A program made the translations under genes and the position numbers. The notes beneath the pieces were generated by a model that made no database searches, was not told where the DNA came from, and worked only from the letters and a program-made list of their open reading frames with translations. DNA of 64,000 bases from Clostridium sp. (GTDB lineage: Bacteria; Bacillota_I; Bacilli_A; Acholeplasmatales; Anaeroplasmataceae). Location: assembly GCA_022010015.1 (NCBI GenBank), contig CP091735.1, positions 620,001 to 684,000 on the forward strand. The letters are read 5' to 3'. How positions within the stretch are numbered: the stretch's first letter is position 1; each line of letters opens with the position of its first letter. Positions 12,397-23,700 of this stretch are shown here, one piece after another.

Positions 12397-12566
12397 TTTT
12401 TGTACTACCTTTTTCCTCTCTATTTTTTTCATCAAAAAAATTTTTGCGTTTAACTCTTAAATAAATTATACAAAAATATGTTAAAATTTGTCAAATTATG
12501 TGAAAAAAATGAAAAAAACTGGAGATTTGCCATTTTTAGAGGCAAAAAAATTATCCAATGTATAAA

Positions 12567-13809
12567 TTACAGGTGTCTTTTTATCATTTCTGGTATTTTT
12601 TTACATTCAGCAATTGATATAGATGATAGTGTTACTCTTATAACATTTTCCAAAGGAATTACATATAAATCTTCTTTTACAAGAGCATTATAAACCTCCA
12701 TTGGCTTATCACAAGGAATAGAAATAAAGAATCCTGAATCAAATGGTAAGGTCTTTAAATTAACCTTTGCTGCTTCTTCTTTAAAAACATTAGCTCTTGT
12801 AGTAAGAATGTCTCTAATATAATCTAGCTCGCTTTTTAAATTTTTTTCTTCATATTCCTTATTAGTAAAAAAATTTTTAGTTATTATATTCATACCAAGT
12901 ATTGATGATGATCCCCACTTAGCTCTTGAAGAAAAACTTATTTGCTCTTGCAAATTCGATAATATTTTCTTCACTTTTTGATAGACCAATTTGGGCACCA
13001 ATTCTAAGCCCATATAATCCTAAGGTTTTTAGAAACCACTAAATGCTAAAATCGCAATTACACTTTCATTTAAATTTTTCAAATAAACGAATATTATCTC
13101 TTGAAGCTTGTAGACCTCTTCGATCATAATCGATATAGGCCATATCATATAATAAAACAAAAGGTGTACCGTCTCTTGATATCATATTTATTTCACTTAT
13201 TAAGCCTATCCATTCCTCATAGCTCATAGTATAGCCTGTAGGATTATGACAAGGATCATTAACTATTAAAACAATTCTTCCTTGAGATTTTTTTAATTCA
13301 AGCATTTTAAGTCTTAAATTATCTAAATTAAATTTTCCTTCTTCATTAAATAATGTATAGGTATCGTATGATTCAAAGCTTTCATAAGCAAACTGCTTAT
13401 AATTACTCCACATATAATTTGGTAATAATACCTTATCACCAGGATTTAAATAATTAGCCAAGGTGTTGCCAATAGCACCACTACCACCAGGGGTAGCCAT
13501 TACAGCACAATGCATATTTGCTAAAATTTCAGCCTCATAATCCTGAAAAACCCAGTGCTTTAAAGCTTCATGATATTCCTTACTACCTGGGGTTGAGGCG
13601 TAAGCGAATTTTTCATCATTATTTAAAGAAGCAATAACCTTATTAACACTATCAAATGTATATAGACTACCATCCTCATCATATAGCATTCCAATTGTTG
13701 TATTGATAACCTTAGGATTTTTTTTCTTAGCGGCCTTAGCCTCCATTCCTAAGGTAATAATATTACTCTTATCTTCCTTATTTACTGCATGTTTAGCTAA
13801 AATACTCAT
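12567..13809 (-). CDS. Class I/II PLP-dependent aminotransferase (aspartate/aromatic type)
   Basis: A fold-type I aminotransferase of about 414 residues. Visible: TPGSKEYHEAL and ATPGGSGAIGNTLANYL (cofactor phosphate region), YMWSNYK, VNDPCHNPTGYTMS (the conserved N-P-T-G), LYDMAYIDYDRRG (Asp and Tyr that hold the pyridine ring), and the PLP lysine in AFSGSKTLGLYGLRIGAQ (about 12985-13055), where a frameshift falls. The likely reaction is transamination of aspartate or an aromatic amino acid with 2-oxoglutarate; specificity cannot be read from the sequence. It is divergent from the HIT gene. Confidence 0.9.
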
Positions 13810-13940
13810 TTTAACTCCTCCTTATATTCCACTATTAAATAATATAATAAATATCAAAAATATTTCAATCAAATAAAGAATTTTTCCTTGAAGATTTAAT
13901 TTAATTCATTATAATATAATTATGAAGGAAGGATGATATT

Positions 13941-14321
13941 ATGAGTTGTGTATTTTGTATGATAAGAGATGGTGCAATCCCAAGCACTAAAATTTACGAG
14001 GATGATGATGTTTTAGCAATACTTGATATATCTCAAGCAACCCTAGGTCATACCCTAGTATTTCCAAAAATTCACAGTACTAATATATTATCAATAAGTG
14101 AATATCAATTTAATAAGGTAATGGCAAAGGTTCATATGCTTGCTAGCAAAATAGTTGAAGCCACTAATGCCCTTGGCGTAAATATTTTAAATAATTGTAA
14201 TGAAGCAGCTGGTCAAAGTGTTATGCATTTTCATGTTCATATAATTCCAAGATATAAAGATGATGATGTAGAAATTAAATTTCATGAGCATCAATATGAT
14301 TTAAAAAGAGATAGCTCTTAA
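13941..14321 (+). CDS. HIT family nucleotide-binding hydrolase
   Basis: The histidine-triad motif is HFHVHIIPRY (about 14227-14256), with the usual N-terminus CVFCMIRDG and VFPKIH. It hydrolyses nucleoside phosphoramidates or dinucleotides (HinT/Hit family). At 126 residues it is slightly shorter than the usual ~140, mostly in the C-terminal tail. GAAGGA lies upstream of the ATG. It is one of the few intact genes in the window. Confidence 0.93.
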   Translation: MSCVFCMIRDGAIPSTKIYEDDDVLAILDISQATLGHTLVFPKIHSTNILSISEYQFNKVMAKVHMLASKIVEATNALGVNILNNCNEAAGQSVMHFHVHIIPRYKDDDVEIKFHEHQYDLKRDSS

Positions 14322-14348
14322 AATTAAAGAAAAAAATTACATTAATTT

Positions 14349-14372
14349 GCTATGCTTTGCATAGCTTTTTTT
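14349..14372 (+). terminator. Terminator of the HIT gene
   Basis: Perfect stem GCTATGC-TTT-GCATAGC followed by seven T, 27 bases after the HIT stop. Confidence 0.9.
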
Positions 14373-14384
14373 ATGGAGTATAAA

Positions 14385-17300
14385 ATGAAAAAAATATATT
14401 ATGTTTTACTTACAATTTTAATAGCCTTAGCTCTAGTTGGCTGTAGAAAGAATAATAATAAAGCTAAGGTAGAATTTACTGGAGAAAATGTTAAGCTTGG
14501 TCAAAGCTTTACTATTTTAGGAGAAACCAAAAGACAAGAGGCTATAATAGCTGATGAGGGTAATAGATATCCAACCTATGGAACCAGCCTTAAAAAAATA
14601 TTACTGATGAGGAAAAAAACTAATTTAATTAATGAGGCTAATTATTTAAAAAAAGCAGTAGCTCTACCTATGACAAAATGGATGAGGATGGTAATCTTTA
14701 TTTAAATGATGTACTTTTTAGATAGAAAGCTTTATAAGCATACAACTGCTTTAAATAATTATTATGGTACACCAGATGATAATGAAGCAGGCGTAATCAA
14801 AAAAATTGATATAAATGCTACTAGACGTGGCAATTATATAACTGGTCTTTATGCTCCTGCTGGTGAGGTAATTAAAATAGAGCTTAGCGATGAGGATTTA
14901 ATTAAAACCGGTGGTGTTAAAATTGAAATTGGCCAATATTCCGAAAATAATCAATTAAATAATATTTGGGCTAAAAGAGATGATTTTTCAAGAATGCCAC
15001 TTATGGGTAATGAAATGGAAATAGCTACTAAGATAGGCTATGTAGGAAGCTTTCTAGGTGGTCCAATTTATGTAACTCCCAATAATAAATGCGAATTTAG
15101 TGTGACAATTTCTAATGCTTTAGAATATTGTCATTTTATCTATGGCCTAACTACTAAGGAAGAATTTGAAAGATTAAAAAATACTAGCTCACCATATTTT
15201 GATTTAGAGGTGTGGGATAGCTCAGTAAGACATTCCGGACCTAAAAAATATGTCAATTTAGATTACAATAACTTAATGAAAATATCTAAGCTTTGGCTTA
15301 GTATTTCAAATATAAGTAAGCAAATTCCTTCAGGCTCAGCTAAGGATATCGGCATAACCTTTATTTATGATCCATTTGTTGCCGCAGGAAGCGCAGTAGC
15401 ATTTGTAGGTAGAAATTGGTGTAATCTTCCACCAAGCTGGATGAGTGAATCATTAGATTATGAAAAATTTACCACTAATGGCAGCTGGGGTGCAATTCAT
15501 GAATACAATCACCATTTCCAACGCTATGGCTTTAATCCTGGTGATGAGGTAACAAACAATGCCCTAAGCCTACTATCTTATATAAATTATACTAACATAA
15601 GCGCAAATAGACCAAATCTTGTTAGTTGGAATCGCTATTTAGATCCTAAAACCTCACTTACTGAAACGCTAAATCAGGCCAGTAAAAATGAAACATCCTC
15701 TAGCCTTAACACCTATGCTGATATAATTCATACCTTTGGTGTTGATACCTTTATTAAGGCTGCCAAGGCCAAAAAAATGGCGCTGGTGGGGCTGATAATT
15801 GGTATGAAGCCTTATGTGAGGCTACAGGCTATAATATGGAATATTACTTCTCTTTAATTAATCAAAGTGTTTCTGATGAGTTAAAGGCAAAAATATAATG
15901 GCTTACCACTATATATTCCTATTGCCCTAAAAGGAACAAACAGGAAGAGTAATTAATAAAAAAATAATATAATAACTGTAAAGCCCTACAAAATAAAAAG
16001 CAAACACTGATTATACAATTGATTTAGATGAAAATCTAGTTTCTTCCAAATGGCTTTAGCTATAAAATAAATAAGGTTTCAAAGCCAGCAAATGGTAAAA
16101 ATTAAAACAAATGGTAATGTAATAACCTACACTCCTAATAAGACTAATTCCTCTGGTCAAATAAATTTAGAGCTAACGATTACTAATAAAGAGCTCAAAT
16201 ATAATAATAAACAAACTATTATTTTTTTGAGCTTCAGCCTAAATATATGGGCATTGATGCCACTAGATATAGCTATGATAAAGCTTTGTATACTAATATT
16301 GATGAGGCTATCGAAAACAATTTTGCCGGATATACATCCTCTTTAAATGAGCAAATTAATAAGCATTTTGTTAATGGTATTAAAAATAATGAAATATACA
16401 TTTATCATGGTAAGATATATATGCCAAATGATGGCGAATATAAAATAGGAGTTAGGACCTCAAAGCGTAGTAACACCCTATTAGAGCTTGGCTTAAATAC
16501 AAGTACCTATACTGATAAAATCAATTCCTTAAGAACAAATCCTGTTGATGTTAATAATAATTATCTTACCTATAGTGTCAAAAAAATGGTGATTATATTT
16601 ATTTTTAAAAATGATAATTCAATCATTTGATTCTGATGGCTTTGCAGAGCTTTATGGTGGCTATAATGAGCTAAAGACTATTGATAATAGTTACTTATAT
16701 AATGATTTAGCCTATAAGCCTACAAGCTTTGAATTTAATGATGCTTATCCTAAAGAATATCTAAGTAATAGCTATGCCATCCCTTTAGCAAATCAAAAAA
16801 TCATTAGCTACACAAGCTCATATAAGGAATGGGACAATAATTATAAAATTGAAAATATTATAGATGGTAATCAAAACACTAGCTACCATAGTATTAAGGG
16901 CAAGCTTATTACATCTGAGCCATTTGCATTAACAATTGATCTTGGTAAAAGCTATCTAGTTAATACATTGAATATAACAGCCTATAATGGTAATGAATCT
17001 CATAGTCCTAAAAAGCTAAAGCTATATGGTGGTGATGAGTTAAATAATCTAGAATTAATAAATGAATATCAAGATTTAACTCCTACTAATAGATTAATTT
17101 CTTTAAGTTTTAAGGAAACCAAACTACGCTATTATAAAGTAGTTATTGAAGAAACCGCAACCAATAGATATGTTGCCTTATCAGAAATAAATATGACATT
17201 AAATACAAAAGGCAAGCTTATTAATCCTAGTATGGCTAGCTATTATGTAACTAAAAATCAAAGCTTTAGTAAAGAGTATCAATTATCAACATTTGGCTTT

Positions 17301-17520
17301 ATTATAAAAGGTAATGGTAGTATTGTTCTAAACACTACTAATAAAGCCTTTGGTATAATAACTAAAAAAATCAAGACTCCAAAAATGAAAAATAACTATT
17401 GATGGGAAATCCGAAATTGTTGAATTTGACAATATTTATTATTTAGAATTTAACGAAAATAAAAAAATTGAAATTGAAATACTAGATAATGATCTATTAA
17501 TTGATTCCTTTATATTATAA
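14385..17520 (+). CDS. M60 (enhancin-like) metallopeptidase lipoprotein with C-terminal F5/8-type domain
   Basis: The signal is MKKIYYVLLTILIALALVGC (lipobox LVGC). A long N-terminal part leads to the M60 gluzincin site WGAIHEYNHHFQ (about 15490-15525), HExxH, with the third zinc ligand in GDEVTNN eleven residues later. A linker with a possible PA14-like region follows (about 16230-16700), then an F5/8 type C-like domain (about 16790-17200: ENIIDGNQNTSYHS, FALTIDLGKSYLVNTL, RYYKVVIEE). M60 enzymes cleave mucin-type glycoproteins and the F5/8 domain would bind glycans, so host mucus is the likely target (family inference). About 1040 codons; breaks near 14595, 14650, 14705, 15775, 16000, 16230, 16585-16610 and 17370. 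Confidence 0.85.
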
Positions 17521-17524
17521 AAAA

Positions 17525-17553
17525 AGTCCAGTTCATTTTGAACTGGATTTATT
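17525..17553. terminator. Bidirectional terminator between convergent genes
   Basis: Stem AGTCCAGTTC / GAACTGGATT with loop ATTTT, flanked by A run and T run, so it serves both the M60 gene (+) and the membrane protein gene (-). Confidence 0.85.
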
Positions 17554-18258
17554 ATTTATAAAGCTTCATAAATTGATTAGCATTACAATTTCTAGCTTCT
17601 AATTCTTCAAATGTGTAAAAGCCTTTTTTACATACCACACAATTATTATTAGTATTAAAGGCATCATCCATTACCATCATCAAATTACCATTTTTTTAAA
17701 ATATGAATAGCTTTTTCTTCATTGGTATACAAACTAAAAAAATGTTAATAAAGCTATAGCTATAAATAGATAATTAATAATTTTATTATCTTTAATCTCT
17801 ACTACAAAAATTAAAACATCGAATAACAAAAAAATAAGCAGGTAGAAAATGCCATATTTCATTTATTCCCCCAAGAATAACGATATTTTTATGTAAAATC
17901 ACAGAGCCAATAAGCATTACAATAAAAACCCAAAACTCAATAATGAATAGCCAAAAAAATTATTGCTATCTTTAAATAATTATGCTTAGTAAATAATTTA
18001 GTAAGCTTAAAGATAAAAATTAAAACATTAATCCAAATTGAAAAAAATCAAATGAGCTTTAGTTAAAATAAGCCATGAGGCAACAAGTATTATAGCATTA
18101 TAAATTCTTTTCTCTTTATTAAAGATAACCTCAAACAAAATTAAAATAAATGAAATTCCAAAATAAACAAAGCTACTAACTGGTGTATAGATAAGCATTG
18201 AAAGTATATACAATAATATTGAAACCATTGTTAATAATAAATAAATAATTTTTTTCAT
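17552..18258 (-). CDS. Hypothetical multi-pass membrane protein
   Basis: The N-terminus has three closely spaced hydrophobic segments (IIYLLLTMVSILLYILSMLI, FVYFGISFILILFEVIF, IYNAIILVASWLILT). More hydrophobic stretches follow in broken frames, and the C-terminal tail carries CVVCKKG with a CxxC. GAGG precedes the ATG and a good promoter lies upstream. No family recognised. About 235 codons; breaks near 18050, 17960, 17850, 17750 and 17695. Confidence 0.55.
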
Positions 18259-18280
18259 AATTCCCTCCTGTTTTTTTAAT

Positions 18281-18311
18281 ATTATAATTATTTTTTTAGC
18301 TTAATTGTCAA
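18281..18311 (-). promoter_or_regulatory. Sigma-A-type promoter for the membrane protein gene
   Basis: On the minus strand TTGACA (18306-18311) and TATAAT (18281-18286) are separated by 19 bases, about 22 bases before the start codon. The spacer contains an A7 run, so real spacing may be 17-18 if that run is inflated. Confidence 0.65.
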
Positions 18312-18355
18312 CGTTTTTTTAAATTGTATATCGTTTTATATAAATTAACAAAAAA

Positions 18356-18383
18356 GGCTAACTGCAATTTTTTACAGTTAGCC
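18356..18383 (-). terminator. Terminator of the P-type ATPase gene
   Basis: Stem GGCTAACTG / CAGTTAGCC with a ten-base loop, followed on the minus strand by T6, starting seven bases after the ATPase stop. Confidence 0.9.
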
Positions 18384-18389
18384 TAATTT

Positions 18390-20351
18390 TTATTTTTCGT
18401 ACTTTTTATTGGCACGCATTGCATTTAAAATAGCTATAACCGCAACACCTACATCACCAAATACCGCAAACCACATATTAGTAATACCAAGTGCTGATAA
18501 GATTAAAATTAGTACCTTAACTACTAAAAGCAAAGATAATATTTTTCATAAACTATCGTCATTGTTCTTTTAGCTATTTTCTTAGCAGTACCTATGCTCT
18601 TTAAATCATCATGCATTAAAACAATATCAGAAGCTTCAATTGCTGCATCTGAACCAACGCCTCCCATTGCAATACCAATATCTGATTTCATTAAAACAGG
18701 GGCATCATTAATTCCATCACCAACAAAGCATAAAACATCTTGATTATTCTTTTCCTTTAAAAGCTTATCAACCTCTTCTACCTTATTTTGAGGAAGTAGT
18801 GAAGCCTTATAGCCCTTAAGACCAATTTCCTTGGCTACGCTAGAAGCAATTCTATCATTATCACCAGTAAGCATAATTGTTTTAGAATTAATGGAATTTA
18901 AATAGCTAATAGTATCTTTTTGCATCATCTTTGATCTCATCAGCAATAACAATATATCCTAAATAATTGTTATCTAGGGCAACATAAACAACTGAACCAA
19001 TTTTATCTGTCTTTTTCATATTTAATAGAATAAGCCTCCATAAGCTTTTCATTTCCACATAAAATTTCATGCTCACCACTTGCCTTAATACCCTTACCAG
19101 AAATATCTTCTATTATATAATTATCCTTAATTTCTAAACCAAAAAGCTTTCTTAATAGATGTAGCAATAGGGTGATTACTCATTTGTTCAGCAATTGCAG
19201 CATAATGAAGAATTTCATCCCTTTTATCATTTGGGTAAATTTCTTTGACTGCAAAATTACCTTTAGTTAAAGTTCCGGTTTTATCAAAAAAACAAAGATA
19301 TTAGCATCATTAAATCTTTCAAGATAAATTGAACCCTTTACTAAGATACCATTACTAGAGGCACCACCAATTCCTGCGAAGAAAGAAAGAGGAACAGAGA
19401 TAACAAGAGCACATGGACAAGAAACAACTAAAAAGCTTAAAGCACGATAAATCCAAGATGACCAAGTTGACCAATCGCCCTTAGCTAAGCCAATAATTAA
19501 AGGTGGTAAAACAGCTAAAGCTAAAGCTAAAAAGACAACAATAGGTGTGTAATACTTAGAAAATTTGGTTATAAAATTTTCAGATTTTGATTTTTCAGAT
19601 GAGGCGTTTTCAACTAAATATAAAATTTTAGAAACTGTTGAATTAGAAAATTCCTTGCTAACCCTAACCTCAATAGTACCAGTTAAATTAACACTACCAG
19701 ATAAAATATTATCATGAACCTTAACATCAACAGGAAGTGATTCACCAGTCAAGGCTTTAGTATCTAGGCTTGTAGATCCACTTACAATTTCACCATCTAG
19801 TGCTACCTTTTCACCAGGCTTTACTAAAATAATATCTCCAACCTTACATTCATTAGGATCAACCTCTACATAGGTATTATCCTCTTGACGTAAATTAGCA
19901 TAATCTGGTCTAATATCCATAAGGCTAGAAATAGATTTGCGTGATTTACCAACAGCATAGCTTTGAAACCATTCGCCAACCTGATAAAATAATAACACCG
20001 CACAAGCTTCATCAAAGCCTTCAGGCTCATGCTTTACAATTCCTGTATATAAGCCTAAACCAAAGGCTCCAAATGTCGCAACAACCATTAAGAAATTTTC
20101 ATCAAATATTTGGCCGTTCTTGATATTAACAAAAGCCTTTTTAATAACATCATGACCAATATAGACATATATTATAAAATATAAGCCAAAGGCTAAAAGC
20201 CAACCAAAGCTTTCACTAGGAATTAAAGATGAAATACCATTAGAAAAACCACAGGCATGCTCTAAAATTAAATCTAATCCCTTAACGATTATAAAAGCTA
20301 CTAAAGCAATAATAATTCTTTTTTTAAATTCTTCTTTTGCTTCTTTGTCAT
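18390..20351 (-). CDS. Heavy-metal P1B-type ATPase (CadA/ZntA-like)
   Basis: Exports a soft metal cation using ATP. Seen in order: N-terminal membrane helices, actuator-domain TGES in KALTGESLPVD (about 19735-19765), the ion-binding CPC in SCPCALVIS (about 19405-19430), phosphorylation motif DKTGT split by a frameshift at about 19290, TGDN (about 18860) and GDGINDAP (about 18700-18725), and a final helix pair. No N-terminal HMA domain is in the chain; a separate HMA protein is encoded upstream. CPC with an ArsR partner suggests Cd/Zn/Pb. The start at 20351 has GGAGG six bases upstream; the longer frame from 20373 overlaps an operator-like dyad. Breaks near 19150, 19020, 18920 and 18545. Confidence 0.92.
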
Positions 20352-20363
20352 ATTTACCTCCAT

Positions 20364-20383
20364 AGTTGAGCATTCATTCAACT
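20364..20383 (-). promoter_or_regulatory. Operator-like dyad before the P-type ATPase
   Basis: AGTTGA-8 bases-TCAACT, with both half-sites perfect, sits just upstream of the ATPase ribosome site. The same half-sites overlap the arsR-like gene promoter at 21021-21049, which suggests one ArsR-type repressor controls both transcripts. Confidence 0.6.
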
Positions 20384-20397
20384 GTTATTTAAAAATA

Positions 20398-20430
20398 TAT
20401 AGTGCATTTAAAAAAATGTACTATATAGCT
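20398..20430 (-). terminator. Hairpin between HMA gene and P-type ATPase
   Basis: TATAGTRCATTT arms flank a T/A-rich loop right after the HMA stop; a terminator or attenuator is likely. The ATPase would then need its own promoter in the next 40 bases. Confidence 0.5.
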
Positions 20431-20433
20431 TTA

Positions 20434-20649
20434 TTATTCAACAATTTCAAAATCTGGCTCAACCTTACGAGCTGCCTTTAAAAATATATTTTTCATAACA
20501 CCATCAATATCTAAAGCCTCAAGAGTCATCTTTTTGAGTCATAAAATTAATTTGACAACCTGTTACTCCTTCAACCTTTTTTTGATTGCATCCTCACATT
20601 TTTGAGCACAAATTGCACAATCAACTTCAATTTTAAAAATCTTTTTCAT
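20434..20649 (-). CDS. Heavy-metal-associated (HMA) domain protein
   Basis: A stand-alone HMA domain of about 70 residues: KIFKIEVDCAICAQKCEDAI gives the metal loop DCAICAQKC (CxxC plus an additional Cys), then KKVEGVTGCQINFMTQKMTL in corrected frame. It probably binds and hands the metal to the neighbouring ATPase. AGGAGG lies nine bases upstream of the ATG. Two A-run breaks near 20535 and 20580. Confidence 0.75.
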
Positions 20650-20666
20650 TTTGTTTCATCCTCCTA

Positions 20667-20987
20667 CTATTCATTAATATGCTCTAGGGCACATTTAAAT
20701 ATCAAAGACACATGTTCATCAGCTAAAGAATAATAAACCTCTTTACCTTTTTCCTTTTAGCACATACAAGATAAGCATCCCTTAATATTTTTTTAATTGA
20801 TGTGATACTCTAGATTTACTCATATTAAGACAACTACAAATATCTGTAACACAAAGCTCATTGTTTTTCTATAGTATAAAGAATTTTTTTGCTCTTGTTA
20901 CATCACCAAAAACCTTAAATAAATTAGTTAGGTCAATAAGCATATTATCTGTAGGCATATTATTTTTTTAATACTATCTAAATCCAT
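20667..20987 (-). CDS. ArsR/SmtB family metal-sensing repressor (CadC/CmtR-like)
   Basis: A winged-helix repressor. The recognition region is LCVTDICSCLNMSKSRVSHQ (about 20785-20850), where ELCVTDIC matches the alpha-3 metal site of ArsR/SmtB sensors that bind Cd, Zn or Pb through Cys and Asp. The C-terminus reads SLADEHVSLIFKCALEHINE. About 105 residues. It is the first gene of the metal locus and its own promoter carries the operator-like repeats, so autoregulation is expected. Breaks at A/T runs near 20965, 20890, 20870, 20795 and 20750. Confidence 0.85.
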
Positions 20988-21371
20988 GATCATCATCCTT
21001 TATAACTATATAATATCATTAGTTGAACGATTTGTCAACTATTCAACTAACATTTTTAATAAATATGTAAAAAAATCACATTTATTATCATTTTCATAAA
21101 AAAATTTCTAATCTTAACATCTATTTTTCAATATATTTAGTTACAAAAAAATGTGAATTCGCACACTTTTTTTATAAATCAAATTGCCTTTTTTATGCAC
21201 TTTGTATTAAAATTCATGTGTAAAAAGATAGATGATTCTTTTTAGAGAAAAATTATTGTCGAAGGCGATTTATACAAATCATATACTGGTAATAACGATA
21301 AAACACATTGATATTATAGATTTTTTTATGTAATGATGAATAAATTTAACTAAATATTTTTTTATAAAAAA
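20988..21371. other. Intergenic region, 384 bases
   Basis: Apart from the arsR-like promoter at the left end I see no gene. A short plus-strand stretch (about 21240-21350) reads KIIVEGDLYKSYTGNNDK before a TGA and looks like coding remnant without a start; I could not assign it. Confidence 0.4.
21010..21050 (-). promoter_or_regulatory. Promoter and operator of the ArsR-type regulator
   Basis: Minus-strand TTGACA (21033-21038), 17-base spacer, TATTAT (21010-21015). Half-sites AGTTGAA and TTCAACT flank and overlap the -35 box (21020-21049), matching the dyad before the ATPase. A dimeric ArsR repressor bound there would block the promoter. Confidence 0.7.
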
Positions 21372-21403
21372 ATGACCATTAGATATTTAAATCTAATGGT
21401 CAT
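21372..21403 (-). terminator. Terminator of the histidine kinase gene
   Basis: Thirteen-base stem ATGACCATTAGAT / ATCTAATGGTCAT with a six-base loop, followed on the minus strand by T-rich sequence. Confidence 0.9.
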
Positions 21404-21411
21404 AATTATTA

Positions 21412-22808
21412 TTAATCCATTTTTTTAGCTTTGCCACCAAAAATAATTTCACTTTCATTATTTTTTTGTAATTATAAATGAAACACCAACATTTTTCATT
21501 TTTTTAACTCTTAATTTCATATTAAAGAAATCTAATGTTTTAACAACAATGCTCATACCAAGACCAAATTGGCCCTTACTTCCCTTTTCATAAGGCTTAA
21601 ATTCAGCCTTTAAAAATTGCTCGTCAATATGCTCACCATCATTATAAATAACCAATTCATCATTCTTTAAGATTATCTTAATAGTAGTTTGAGCGTAACG
21701 CTTAGCATTATCAACAATATTATCAACAACAGTATAATAGTTTTTCTCTATATCCTTTAAAAAAATAACATCTTCTAAATCTAAATCAAATTTTAAAGGA
21801 CCTTGATGCTTATAGGTTTCAACAACTTCATTAATAACATTTTTTTCATATTAACATCAACAAAATCTTTTATCTTTAGATAAATATTCCAATCTGTTAT
21901 ATTGAAGAAGCTTATTAACCTTGTTTCTTAATATGTCAGCTTGATTTAAAATTATTTGAGCATCCATTGGTTCAGAAACACCATCAATTATTGACTCAGC
22001 ATAGGATTTAATAACAGCAATTGGTGTCTTTAAATCATGTGAAATATTTTTGAAGCATTTCTCTTTTAATTTTTATCATTATCTAAAAATTTGATGACGC
22101 ATTTCCATAACAGAATGGCCTAAATCAGAAATTTCATCTGCGCCACCATCATCATATTTAATTTCATAATTTTCATTAGGAAGATTATCAATGTGAGTTT
22201 GAATTTTTCTTAATTCTTTTTAACAACACCATTACTCCATAAGCAAATTACAAGGCTAGCAACTAGCATAATAAGAAGGAAAACACAAAAAATTTTATAT
22301 GTCATGCTTTTTAAGCATTGATATAATAAAGGATTGATCTGTAAGAATCATTCTAAACATACCATCCTTATGGATTTCATAAGTATAAAATAATAAGCCA
22401 TTGCTTCCATCTAATTGACCTTTTTCAACAACATTAATAGGTCTATCAAATGATGTTCCTTTTATCTTGGCATACTCATTACTCATAAGCTTACATATTC
22501 TTTCACAATCATTATCAGTTAAATATTCTTGATTAATTGGTTTTATTTTATATTCGGAAACATAAAAATTGCCATCCTCACATATAATCTTACCATCAAT
22601 CATACAAGGCTTAATATTAGAGGAATATGCTAAAAAATCATTATCATCAGGAGTTAATGTTAAAATTGACTCGAGTCTTGAATACATTTCTGTTGTTGCA
22701 AATTGCTTTGATTGAAATATTACTAAGATTGTAAATAAACATCCACACAATAATAAAATTGAAGTAATCAATAATATAATTTGCTGGGTTAATTTTTAAC
22801 TTTTTCAT
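21412..22808 (-). CDS. Membrane sensor histidine kinase
   Basis: Reconstructed start MKKLKLTQQIILLITSILLL is the first membrane segment. An extracytoplasmic domain of ~135 residues follows (about 22330-22720), then a second membrane segment (about 22250-22310), a HAMP-like linker, the phosphoacceptor H in ISHDLKTPIAVI (about 22020-22055) and the ATPase domain with NIVDNAKRYAQ (N box) and GQFGLGMSIV (G box, about 21540-21570). It is translationally coupled to the response regulator through an ATGA overlap. The signal is not evident. Breaks near 22795, 22285, 22215, 22085, 22050, 21885 and 21465. Confidence 0.9.
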
Positions 22809-23476
22809 TTCAATCTATAACCATAACCATAAATTGTTTCAACATTTAAATTAGGAAGCTTTTGACGAAGCCTTCTTAAAAGATCATCTACAACTCTATC
22901 AGAGCCATAATATTCATCGCCCCCAAACATGATACAATATTTGTTCACGACTAAATGCCTTACCTCTATTTTTCTAATAGAAATACTAATAAATCATATT
23001 CTTTTGATGTCAAACTTAAAATTTCATTATCCTGCATTACAATTCTCTTATCAATATCGATTAAATAGCCGTTATAATTAACAGGAGATCCATCATTTGA
23101 TAAGGTATTATAGCTTCTAGCTAGAAGATTCTTAACTCGAAGCATTAATTCTCTTATAGAATATGGTTTAGCAAGGTAATCATCCCCACCAAGCTCTAAT
23201 CCCATAATTTTATCAATATCTTGATCACGAGCTGAAGTGAAAATTACAGGCATTTTAGGATAATGACGATGAATTGCTTTAATAAGATCATAGCCACTTG
23301 TACCACCAGGTAGCATTATATCTAAAATCCATAATTTAAAAATCATCTTCAATATGCTTTTAAGGCATCCTCACCATTTTTTTAAATAGTGTTGGTTCAT
23401 AACCATTTGTTTTTAAATACTTACATACTAAGGTAGCTAAATCTACCTCATCTTCTACTACTGCAATTTTTATCAT
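22805..23476 (-). CDS. OmpR-family response regulator
   Basis: The receiver domain starts KIAVVEDEVDLATLV with the phosphoacceptor Asp in ILDIMLPGGTSGYDL (about 23290-23330), Thr/Ser in VIFTSARD and Lys in YLAKPYS. The C-terminal winged helix has LTSKEYDLLVFLL and DRVVDDLLRRLRQKL, ending GYGYRLK-TGA. This TGA overlaps the kinase ATG, showing that TGA is a stop in this genome. About 224 residues. Breaks near 23375, 23340, 22970 and 22935. Confidence 0.92.
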
Positions 23477-23514
23477 TTAAATCACATCCTTTTTAGTTTA
23501 TTATATCATTTTTT

Positions 23515-23690
23515 AATAAAAAAACAAAGAACAACCTTTGACGGTTGTTCCTTGCCTAAATTGGGAGAGTTAGTTTTTCTTATGAAAAAAGTAATCTATC
23601 ATCTTATGTGACAATTACCGTCTTTTTAAGACAACTAAATTATATGATAAAAAAATATCTATAAAAATATCATAATATTATGTGAAAATA
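23515..23690 (-). ncRNA. Repeat element copy 1: candidate sRNA / 3'-UTR element
   Basis: Copy 1 of a three-copy family (others at 24190-24365 and 38540-38727). In minus-strand order: TTTCACATAA 10 bases after the preceding stop, a TATAAT-like box, hairpin GTCTT-AAA-AAGAC, hairpin GGTAAT..ATTACT, hairpin TTTTTC-ATAA-GAAAAA, an unpaired CTAACTCTCCCAATTT, and a terminator stem GAACAACC / GGTTGTTC (23529-23550) followed by T. This is either an independent small RNA or a conserved processed 3' UTR. Confidence 0.65.
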
Positions 23691-23700
23691 TGTATTATAG

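Noticed and set aside
14745..15240. A carbohydrate-binding domain before the M60 catalytic site
   Set aside because: The region is beta-rich (GNYITGLYAPAGEVIKIEL), but this is the usual N-terminal part of M60 proteins, so no separate domain was called.
19941..20123. Plus-strand ORF inside the P-type ATPase
   Set aside because: It lies wholly antisense to strongly conserved ATPase sequence and has no ribosome site or family match.
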